A stretch of DNA of 64,000 nucleotides. Origin: Haliclystus octoradiatus (Eukaryota; Cnidaria; Staurozoa; Stauromedusae; Haliclystidae). The stretch spans positions 22,175,032-22,239,031 of the forward strand of contig OU744448.1 in assembly GCA_916610825.1 (NCBI GenBank). The letters run 5' to 3'. Below, in pieces: positions 55,601 through 64,000 of the stretch (the stretch's first letter is position 1; the number at the start of each line of letters is the position of its first letter). Below the pieces are notes generated by a model, which ran no database searches, was not told where the DNA came from, and saw only the letters and a program-made list of their open reading frames with translations. The translations under genes were made by a program, and so were the position numbers.

Positions 55601-58600
55601 TACCTGAGTTATTGGAAATTTCCTAACAAACATTTAGCATGCATGAGAACAAAGTTCAGTCAAAAGGGAAGAAAACCCTTGAAAACCTATCTAAACAATA
55701 CCTAGATTAGAGTTTCTTTGCTTTGGAGTTGATAGAAAAGAGGAATTCCACTGATCGGAGGAAATTTCTCATGCCTGATTTGATTTAATGTTCTGCCATT
55801 GTCCCTATGAAAAAACTTCCTGAAAAACCTTCACAAAAACAGGCCATTTAACCTTTATTAACAGTATGTGAACTGTTAATGAACTTTCGCAAAAATCATG
55901 ATTTCAGCAAATTTGTTGCATGGGTGATTTCATGTTGCCTAAAATCCAAATTAACAGTTGTATTAATTTTACCTTTGTAAAGCATTTTCCGCTGATTTCT
56001 GTTCTTCAAATACAACATATGCATTGATTGTATGTCTTTCTGAATGAAATTGTTTTCTGAAATAATAAACATAAAGGATAATTAATACGAAGCAAATGCC
56101 ATTGTGATATATGTTGAGGCAGCTAACAAAATGATTATAAAACAAAACAGTATTACATAACCCCATATTGAAAAATTGTAGATTCTTTTCCAAACTGTGA
56201 TTGGTTAGAGAGTTTTGGATAAAGTTTGTAAAAATTAATCTTGGGGTGGTATACAGATTAATTTTGGGTGATTTTGGGGCAACGGAATTGTGAATTGAAT
56301 TAATCGAATACAGACTCGAATATTAAAGTGGGAATAAACCCCCAGACTATCTTTACATATGTAGTAGAACCCGACGTGAAAAAAACAATGGCGTAATTTT
56401 TTTTTCGATCTGGAAATTATTTCTTGGTGAAAAATGCCTCCAAAGTGGTGTTTTGACCCAAATGTCGCTGAGGAAAAAAAAGGGATTGGATCTAGCTTTA
56501 TGACGACAAAGTCACAAGTCGTGTGGTTTTCTAATAGACTTTAGATCGGATTAATCACGCGATGTTACGTTTGAGATGGCGTAGCTCTGTAACGGCAATC
56601 TATTTTTCTCTCACACAAAACTGAGGTAAGGAAGAACATATAAACTTAAGAGCAGCAAAATCCCAGATGATTTAATGATTTTAAAGTTCACGAATTTCAA
56701 GAAAATAAAAATCAGAAAATATTTCATTCGTAGCGCGCGTTATACAGATTATATTTTGACATATCATAAAAGCTAGCTAAGTAACTTCTGCACTGTATTA
56801 CCGCATCCTATAAACTACAGATTGTGACGACATGATGCTAGCATGTTCCACTTTCTAGCCGAAGGAATGAATACTAGACTGGTAAAATCACTTTGTGGCG
56901 TATGTATAATCAGGAACGAGACTTCACATTGCAAAACCCTAATTTTGTTAATCAGATAACTTTGATAGAGAGGATAATAATTTATGCAATGAAGATATAC
57001 CCCCAAAACCGACAAATGATAAAGAATCTGCATTACTGTAGTTCTAGTATACGGCTGTAAACTTGAATAAGAACGTCTGATCCCTCTATCATGTAATGTA
57101 CTGAAGAATTCTCAATGGTACTTTGTTAGACTATAGTATTGAGTATAATATATCTATCTATACAGTCGTATAAACTATACGATTACATGGTTTAAGTTTT
57201 ACTATACAAACATCAATTTAAAACTTAAACGTTGAAATGATAATAGTGAAAAATGTCTATTTAATAATTTAGTAATACCGGTACTTGAATAAATCCGAAA
57301 AAGTACAATTAAAACTTTGCAGACCAACTATCTTGAGGAAAAGTTGTCTGTGCATGCCCATGCAAATCAAGTCAGTTTACATTCACATTTATATCATGAA
57401 AAGGATATCCTGTAGAAATATTTACTCAAGAACAACTTGCAGATCATAGAGTTAAAAATAGTTAAAACTTATATAGCGTAAGATCAAGCTATTTTGAAGG
57501 ACACTTGTCTACTAATTAAGATTTGAGAAGTACTGCGGTCACACAGAATACGTAACTAATATGTGTCACTAGACTAGTCACAAAGGAACACTCGCACCGC
57601 CTGACATTTGTGTTAATCCGCAATCTATATCAGATTCATCGCGCTTAATGACGCTACGAGAAATTATTTCGACTGAGCGTTTCAATAGATTTTATTCTGC
57701 TCCTGAAATCACAAATTGTATCTTTTTTACGTAATTCACGAGTATATATGTTTCTTCATGGCTCAGCCTTGTCAGAATTTTTTTTTGTGTGACTTCTCGC
57801 AGCTAGGTCACCTCAAAGATAACGTCGCATAATCAGCCCACTCTTGAGTCTGTTAGAGAAACCGCACGACTTGTGACTTTGTCGTCATAAAGCTAGATCC
57901 AATCCCTTTTTTTCTCAGCAACATTTGGGTCAAAACACCACTTTGAATGCACTTTTCACCAAGAAATAATTTCCAGATCGAAAAAAAAATTACGCCATTG
58001 TTTTTTTCACGTCGGTTTCTACTACATATGTAAAGATAGTCTGGGGGTTTATTCCCACTTTAAATAACATACAGTACTTATTGGACACACTCAAAGGAAC
58101 AGGATTGCACATACCAGTGCAGTAGGTGATATTCAGCCTTTTAAGATTCTGATAGTAGCCTTTGCGTCTGTATGAACTTAAATATTGTTGGAGTAACGTT
58201 TACTTTTTGATTGATAAAACAGAAATCTCTAATTTCTACCTACAAGAAATATTTTGGAATTATGTTTTAAAGCCGTAAACGCTTGATAGGATCAAATGAT
58301 CAATTTGCAAAGTGCAGTTACACGACGAATATCAAAACTCAATTAAAGAGTAGTGGGCATGTTCAAAGGTCATACAAACACTCGCTAATATTTTCGTACT
58401 CATATGTCTGTTTAGAGTTTAGATCCCACTTATTTCTCTTTGTAGTCAAATAACCAAAAGCAGGTTATTAGCAAAATTGTGATCCACAATACTGTATTCA
58501 TGGCGTAGGAGGGAATTGTTGATTCAGTTGAAAATCACTCGAGTGAGTTAAACTATAGACAATGTAGCAATTTAGTAGGATAGAGATGCTCCAGATGCTG

Positions 58601-60162
58601 TTTTGAAAAAATGATTATCATGGCATGTTTATAGCATAATGAGTATTCTATTATGTGAGTAACGAATCAATCAATTATTGCCTCAATATCTTCAAATTAA
58701 ACATAAAAAATAATAACCTCAAACGTTTACTGTTTAATTCACATACTTGATAACTGCTACTCTTTTAGGCATTTTAGGTGTTTCTACAGGCTGGAAGAAC
58801 AGAAGCAAATCAAACTAATTCATAATAAATACAGCGTATAACTAAAATCGTAATGTGCTTTTTGAATAGTATCATCATCATCAACAGTTCATGCACAGCT
58901 CATGAACAATTCATAAGAATTCATGAACACTTCATGAACCGGTTCATGAATGTGAAATTGACTGAAAATTCATGAACAGTTCATGAACTTTTGGGCAATT
59001 TCACGTTTACGAATTCATGAACTGTTTTTGCAGAGATTTAGAATATCCTACTTTTCTACATTAAATATAACCGCTGGTACGCATCCAAACTGAAAAATGA
59101 TTTCATCATTTTTCCTCATTCATCAAAAGAAAACCAAATCTATGTTAAATTCTTGGTATGATGTGCACTACAAACAACCATAAAACTTACAGCTGATCTT
59201 AATCTCACACTTTCAATTGCTCCATGTGATTTGAATAGCTTTTTTAGCTCCTGAAAAAATGAATCATACAAACAATAAAACCGTTACCGTCTGGTGGGCA
59301 GTAACTAAAAGATTATTGACTTGTAAAATGCAAGAAAACAATAAAAGTGTATTTTCAATATCCAGGATTTGAAAATCTACAAAAGACTAACAGATAATTC
59401 ATTGATTTGAATTAACTGTAAACAAAAAAGAGAAAATATAAGGATAATTTGGCCTTCAAGATTCCACACAAAAACTATTGAACTGTTTGATCTCATTCAA
59501 AAACAAAATTGATCTCGAAATTCCACAATAATGAGAAGCATCAATGAAGAATATCCATCTATAGGATAATAAATATAAAGGCGTATTAACCATTCAACAA
59601 TATGCTGGTGAAATGTTGCAACCAAATTTTATCAGGCATTTATCAAAGTGTTCCGTTCGGAGAAGACTACTGCAAGTATAGCAAGTATAGTGTTGGTGAA
59701 TGTTTGTCTAAAAAAAAATTGGTTATAATTATTCATTGTCACCCTTGTGAAAAAATTTCATGAGTTCATGAACATGGAATTGCTCACAACTTCATGAACA
59801 GTTCATGGCAATTTCTATCTATGAATCAGTTCATGAACCAGCTCATTAAGTGTACATGACTGTACTCTTGTGATTGTTCATGAATCAACACTTAACTGGT
59901 TCTTAACTGAACTCTTCGTGATTGTTCATGAACCAACAAAAAGTTCATGAACTGTTTATGAACTCATGGATTTTTTTACTCATGAACTCATCTATTTAAT
60001 TCAACATGTTATATGTGTACCTTTCTGGTTGTTTCCACAGGTATGTTACCAACAAATACTGTTCGTGAATCTCTTTCAGGATCTTTTTTCGATTTTCCTT
60101 TGAGTTGATTACTTTGTTTTTTAGTGGGTGGTTGATCAGTATCAGTATCATCATCATCACAA
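49601..60162 (-). CDS. RBM34: RBM34/Nop12-like nucleolar RNA-binding protein, C-terminal 280 aa (5' exons not found)
   Basis: Two-RRM protein; yeast Nop12 acts in large-subunit pre-rRNA processing. Exons: 60021-60162, 59191-59250, 58747-58790, 55973-56056, 55310-55370, 53631-53673, 51913-52031, 51280-51379, 49601-49791. They total 844 nt with continuous phase and end in TGA at 49601-49603. Seen, numbered within this fragment: an acidic run CDDDDTDTD, then RRM1 with RNP2 VFVGNIPV and RNP1-like INAYVVFE, then RRM2 with RNP2 VFVGNLPF (about 137-144) and RNP1 KGFGYVCF, then a lysine-rich tail ending NKNKKQHKK. RRM order, the split RRM1 and the basic tail match RBM34. The first exon listed begins in phase 2, so at least one upstream coding exon exists. 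I could not identify it between 60163 and 64000; the family N-terminus is poorly conserved. AATAAA on the minus strand at 49573-49578 is the likely polyadenylation signal. Confidence 0.92.
49811..49985. mobile_element. TA-flanked MITE, CAGTCAAACCT family, copy 5
   Basis: CAATCAAACCTGCTATAAGG to ACAGGTTTCACTG with TA on both sides, 175 bp. It begins only 19 bp from the start of the RBM34 last exon, within the intron. Confidence 0.87.
50047..50220. mobile_element. hAT-like MITE copy
   Basis: Ends CAGGGTCCGACAAAAG and CTTTTGCTGGGCCTTG, 174 bp. A target duplication is not clear here. It is directly followed by a truncated SINE. Confidence 0.8.
50223..50539 (+). mobile_element. tRNA-derived SINE, 5'-truncated copy
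   Basis: Matches the copy at 6744-7111 from just before its B box to the TAGGGCGAC end, with scattered substitutions. The A box is missing. It abuts the right end of a hAT-like MITE at 50220. It lies in the last intron of RBM34, antisense. Confidence 0.85.
51477..51582. mobile_element. GTTCATGAAC MITE, best-preserved copy
   Basis: Ends CCCCTGCAAAACACAG and, inverted, CCCCTGCGAAAAACAC; next inward CAGGAGTTCATGAACAG on both sides; central CGTTAAATGG. 106 bp, almost fully self-complementary. RBM34 intron. Confidence 0.8.
52243..52351. mobile_element. TA-flanked MITE, CAGTCAAACCT family, deleted copy
   Basis: About 109 bp: CAGTGAAAGATTC at the left, and the right end TTATGTACAGGTTTTACTG. The middle is shortened relative to the 175-bp copies. 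Confidence 0.6.
52428..53120. mobile_element. TIR element with AACAAACAATC ends
   Basis: Left CCGAACAAACAATCTAACTC and right GATTGTTTGCTTGGG are inverted; interior contains TTCGACAAAATCCAACT words also seen at 39826-40960. Includes a CAT-rich microsatellite near 52766-52793. RBM34 intron. Confidence 0.55.
53406..53574. mobile_element. TA-flanked MITE, GGTTAATATCC family
   Basis: CAGTCGTATTCGGTTAATATC and, inverted, CAGTCGAACTTGCTTAATATC at the ends, TA duplicated, 169 bp. The same body (CATAAAACTGATTTCTA) fills 1-159. Confidence 0.85.
54133..54538. mobile_element. TIR element, AGCCCTGGGCAAACGACGG family
   Basis: Ends AGCCCTGGGCAAACGACGGC and, inverted, AGCCCTAGGCAAACGACGGC, each followed by AACATTT. 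About 406 bp, no coding frame. RBM34 intron. Confidence 0.85.
55508..55583. repeat. Perfect 33-bp inverted repeat hairpin
   Basis: Arms 55508-55540 and 55551-55583 are exact inverse complements with a 10-base loop TGTGCACAAT. Arm starts GCCTGCGTGCAGACTAAAAC. RBM34 intron. The words CTTGGCGAA and GTCTGCA are shared with 15359-15594, so it may be a young member of that family. Confidence 0.92.
56327..58059. mobile_element. TTAA-flanked DNA transposon, non-autonomous, copy 2
   Basis: TTAA at 56323-56326 and 58060-58063 flank AGTGGGAATAAACCCCCAG and its inverted partner CTGGGGGTTTATTCCCACT. The inverted repeats extend about 200 bp. The interior is an internally deleted, inverted version of the copy at 7424-9699. 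It lies in the RBM34 intron 56057-58746. Confidence 0.88.
58886..59036. repeat. TTCATGAAC-rich cluster
   Basis: About 150 bp with many TTCATGAAC variants in irregular spacing, plus TTTCACGTTTACGAATTC and TGTTTTTGCAG at the right. RBM34 intron. Confidence 0.7.
59755..59980. repeat. TTCATGAAC-rich cluster, second in RBM34
   Basis: About 225 bp with around ten TTCATGAAC or near variants, including GAACAGTTCATGGC and GTTCATGAACTGTTTATGAAC. Smaller pieces of the same family lie at 3985-4028 and 4664-4683. Confidence 0.7.
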
Positions 60163-60267
60163 CTGAAATACAAAACACAGAATCTGATGTTTATGAACAG
60201 TTGATCAAAATGTCACTTATAATACTATGCTTGATAGCAATAAAAGAAGCAGAAAGTAGTATATTAA

Positions 60268-61053
60268 AGTGTTCATGACACGAGTAGCTGAAGCTAGATG
60301 ATGAAGAATGGTGACAATGGTTTCTTAGTTTGGACGCGTGTAAGCAGGGATATTTAATGTTGAATCTATCCTATTTTTAATCAGTCACTTTTTCCAAACT
60401 CAGAACAATAGTAGAATGACAAGAAGGCTTACTATAGGAAAAAGCTGAAATCAGAATTATAAAAGGTTGTATCTCCATTCACATGGAATTAAAAGTTCCT
60501 AACGTCCAAGTCAAATATGCTTACACATTTGGGACACCTTTTTTGCTTGAAACGAGTTCATCTAGCCGAGAAACACATGAGATTCAAGGATATTTTAGTA
60601 GTTAAAATAGAGTTTTCTGTAAAAAGGCTCAAACACCTCACAAACACCTTTCACAAATGGAACTGATGTGTAAACAGTCCAAACCGCAGGTCACGGAGGA
60701 TGATTGACACATTTTTGACAGAAAAAGTAAATCCAACAACTAAAAACTTTTGTATTTCAGGTATTTCTTAATAAACTATATTAATTTCAAGCAGAAAAGG
60801 TGTCCTAGAGGTGTGGGCATAGCTGACTTGGACGTTAAAGACTTTTGATTTTGGACAAAAGGAGATACGGTTTTCTATAATTCTGACATCAGCTTTTTCA
60901 TATAGAAAGCCTTAATGATCGTAAATAGGGTAGATTCAACATTAAATATCTGCGCTAATACGCGTTCAAACTAAGAAATCATTGTCATCATTCTTCATCA
61001 TTTAGCTTCAGCTACCCATATCTGTGTTAAAATATTTTCGTGTCATGTGCACT
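60268..61053. mobile_element. TTAA-flanked MITE with long inverted repeats
   Basis: TTAA at 60264-60267 and 61054-61057. Ends AGTGTTCATGACACGA and, inverted, AGTGCACATGACACGA. Inverted arms of about 190 bp or more include TAGCTGAAGCTA and the GGGTAGATTCAACATTAAAT-like segments. No coding capacity. Its ends differ from the other TTAA family. Confidence 0.8.
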
Positions 61054-61299
61054 TTAACGACATATAAGCAGGTTGTTTCATCATGAGTCGTTTACATTGG
61101 ATAAAGTTGTGAAAATAGGTTATACTGTACTGTAGTTTAAATATGATTGAATATAGAAATGCTATTGTAAATGCTATATTATCTACAGTGAGTTTACATG
61201 ATATAAATTATGTTTTACAGCGTCTTTGGAATGAAGTCTTGACAAGACCATATGTAAGAAATGGTTCTGTACAAGTTTTGATCATTGGAAAATAAAACT

Positions 61300-62270
61300 T
61301 CGCGTACGACGATCAGCTGTCACATGTGATAGATGAGGTATCTGTTTGCTTCTTGCTTGTACCGCACATTGAAGATTTTTGGGGTAATAATGTCCCTGGT
61401 TAGAATAATAGTCACTACTTTAGATAGCTTGTTTTTCTAAAGTTAACCATTTCAGCTGTTGTAGAGCATCTATGTTCCCCAAGATGAGTTTGGAGGCATG
61501 CTTTATCACATCTCTTTGAACTTTCTGTATCAGGGAAGAATATGAACTTCCTCACACACACACACAAGTAAATGCACACAAAGCAGGCTGGAGTATCATG
61601 GATTCTATTACGGTTTTGACTTTACCTTTTGGAAGGTCTTCCTTGCTATATGATCATTGAAAGTGTAGGTCTTCCTTGCCATGTGATCATTGAAAGTGTG
61701 CTCTTGATCAAAAGTTAGTCAAATATTCCTTGCTATTGGGACATGGTCAACCGGGGTTCCATTAAATGTGACATCTGGCGGTGCATGTTTGGATGAGAAA
61801 TGACTATGACCAACTAAAATAGCACTAGCTTTATTGGCATTCAAAGATAGACTGTTGTTATTATGCATTTGTTGAATGAAACGTTGTAGCTTATGTTGAA
61901 GTTTACCGTTGTAGCTGTAGAGTATCTGAGTATCATCTGCATATTGAGAGGACTTACAATGCTTGACAATCTCAGGTTAGTCGTTTACGTAAATGATAAA
62001 AAGTAAAGGGCCCAATAACGGTCTTTGAGGGACTACACAAGTCAGACATATTTTCTTAGATGCTAGCTCAGTGAGCTTTTGACAATTTGGTTGTGATGGG
62101 TTAAGTAAGAGCTGATTAATTTTATGGCATTAGGTTTATTAGTTCCTTTAGACAAAGATTTTGAGCACTAGAGAATGTAAAATACTACCAAATCCACTTG
62201 ATAGGTCTAGTAATACAAAGTATTGATAATTGATGACTGGAGAGGTGAGGCTTTCACCAAGAATGGACGT
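61300..62270 (-). pseudogene. Decayed non-LTR retrotransposon reverse transcriptase
   Basis: On the minus strand, remnants read LLDLSSGF, then VPQRPLLGPLLFIIYVND, then SQYADDTQILYSY (YADD codons at forward 61932-61943), then SLNANKASAILVGHS. These are consecutive motifs of a LINE reverse transcriptase. Several in-frame stops and a frame break make it a pseudogene. It differs from the LINE at 41400, so at least two LINE lineages occur here. Confidence 0.8.
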
Positions 62271-64000
62271 GTTTTGGGCTGTTTGAAGTTTTATTTGCAT
62301 TTACGCGCACTTTCATTGGTTGCTGTGATAGCCAGAAAATTACCATTATTCCACCTTCCCAATTAAAATTCAAGCCAAAGTTTTGTCGACGTGGTTTCCA
62401 TTCTCAGAAAGCATGTGCTGCAAGAAGAAAATGCTGAACATCGCAATAGAAACAGAAATCGCCACAAACCGAAGTCTTAAAGTTTAATTGAATCAGAACT
62501 GCAATTTTGCAAACGAGTTCCTAATAGATAGATGTTTATTTATTCATGTAAAACACTTGATAATTATTATACAAATCGACGTACTTGAAAGGTAATCAGT
62601 TACCGGTATACACAATAAGATTACCCCCTGAAGCATTGTAGATAGAACATTATCTCCTTCAGCAAAACAAAACCCTCTGCCTAAAGGTATTGCTACATTC
62701 AACTTCAGAACCCTCAAGTGTCCATGACGAAAGAAAGAGTTAGCTACACTCATACATAAGTATTGTATAAGTTAAAAATTTTTGTTTGTTGCTGTTCAGT
62801 AACATTGTATTATCCATGATGAACCTATTTGTTATGTTTACATAATAAATGTACATTTATTACATCGTCTGCTGAATGCTATGGTGTTGGTGGTGTAGGA
62901 TTTATGTGCAGTCCATATGTTAATGTTCGTTATGTTCGTGTAGTCTCATTCATCCCATACACAGAATTGTCTGCTAGATTACTTTATTGTACTGAGTATT
63001 GTACATGTTTTTGTGAATCCCAAGTCGATCTAGTCCAATCAGATTCTGGTTCATATTCTAGGTATTCGAGTCTTGTTGAGGTATTTATTGATTCGGATTA
63101 TTTAGGATTTTGAAAATTGATTGAATATTTGTACTTTGTAGTAAATAATTTGTTCTAGGTTTCTCTCAACTCAACATGCAGGCAGGAGAAATAAAATTTC
63201 AAAAATAGTCTGAAATCCAGGATAAATTGATAAATTTTAATCGATTTCAATGGCAAAATGCAATAACTAGAGTTTCACAAAGCCCAAAACAGTCTGAAAT
63301 CCGCCAAAAGTCTGAAAATTTTCATGTCCGAACATGAAATTTGTCGACGTAAATATGGCCTTGGTAATGTGCTGGTCTCTACATCCATTCATGATCAAAT
63401 TTACGTTTGGTTCTATTGAACAAATGATAGAATTTTAATAAGTATTGCTTCTGATCTGATTAGGATCACCACAGCGTTCCTACCCGTGATCAATCTTTCA
63501 TAAATCTGAACCGAAATTTCATGTTGAGTTGAGAGAAACCTAGAACACATTATTTATTACAAAGTACAAATATACAATCAATTTTCAAAATCCTAAATAA
63601 TCCGAATCAATAAATACCGCAACAAGACTCGAATACCTAGAATATCAACCAGAATCTGATCAGACTAGATCGGCTTGGGATTCGCACATCTTCTGGCCGC
63701 CGACTCGAACGGTCACAAATTAATGAACTGTAACACGACTATTGCCACATAAGAATTGATACCAAATTATAGCAAAATCAAGAACAAACAAACTCGAAAT
63801 AATGGTATACAAAGCCTACAGTTCACTCTGAAACACAGAAATCTTGGATAATTCTATTAAAGCCTACCTTGATGAAGACGGAAAAGTTATTGCACTGCAA
63901 GACGAAAGAAATGGAAAAAGCTGGATGCTATATTATCTAAGATTGAAATAACTGAGCATAGAAAAGGGAGGCCTCGATCTGTCTTACAGCAGTGGGAGAT
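62271..64000. other. Region upstream of RBM34 exons
   Basis: Besides the inverted repeat at 63013-63685, no gene is supported. The missing RBM34 5' exons may lie here or beyond the window. A coding-like plus-strand stretch at about 63864-63950 (AYLDEDGKVIALQDE) ends in a stop and is unrecognised. Confidence 0.3.
63013..63685. repeat. Inverted repeat with about 166-bp arms
   Basis: Arms 63013-63179 and 63520-63685 are inverse copies (GTTTCTCTCAACTCAACATG at the inner ends, GAATCCCAAG at the outer), around a 340-bp loop. Upstream of the known RBM34 exons. Element type unknown. Confidence 0.8.

Noticed and set aside
62544..62753. 69-codon minus-strand frame as an RBM34 N-terminal exon
   Set aside because: No suitable donor in the right phase was found, and the residues do not resemble an RBM34 N-terminus.
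63864..63952. Coding-like plus-strand stretch AYLDEDGKVIALQDE
   Set aside because: Short, ends in a stop, no identified family; may be transposon debris.

Overview
This is an AT-rich piece of an animal nuclear genome, not prokaryotic DNA. It shows long introns with GT-AG borders, many small transposons, microsatellites and four intron-rich housekeeping or signalling genes whose proteins align closely with human orthologues. A marine invertebrate fits best, and a tunicate or other non-vertebrate deuterostome is my guess, but the sequence alone does not settle the species.

Layout: (1) 476-15714, minus strand: the first 308 codons of XPD/ERCC2, the TFIIH helicase. Twelve exons are in the window and the 3' part lies beyond its left edge. 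(2) 17744-33267, minus strand: a complete 18-exon MARK/Par-1 kinase, 739 codons, with kinase, UBA and KA1 regions. (3) 34660-49385, plus strand: a complete 9-exon FCF1 gene, 193 codons, a PIN-domain protein of the small-subunit processome. (4) 49601-60162, minus strand: the last nine exons of an RBM34/Nop12-like nucleolar protein with two RRMs; its N-terminal exons were not found. MARK and FCF1 are head to head over about 1.4 kb. FCF1 and RBM34 converge, with stop codons about 215 bp apart. I verified that reading phase is continuous across every exon junction listed.

Almost everything else is repeats inside introns. FCF1 intron 1 (6.4 kb) holds a Penelope-like element (PLE) with an open GIY-YIG endonuclease frame, inverted terminal copies and three predicted hammerhead ribozymes, each followed by ATT repeats. 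One nearby ATT array is about 790 bp long. FCF1 intron 2 holds a decayed L2/CR1-like LINE that also ends in an ATT array. XPD intron 1 (5.4 kb) holds a 1.9-kb foldback transposon with an 8-bp target duplication, and a hAT-like MITE nested in it with its own perfect 8-bp duplication. Two inverted-orientation copies of a TTAA-flanked transposon lie in XPD intron 2 and an RBM34 intron. Several TA-flanked MITE families, a tRNA-derived SINE in two copies and a palindromic GTTCATGAAC repeat family recur across the window.

The four genes are not an operon or a pathway, although FCF1 and RBM34 both belong to ribosome biogenesis. The most interesting signal is the hammerhead/PLE/ATT-repeat complex at 36.8-39.7 kb.
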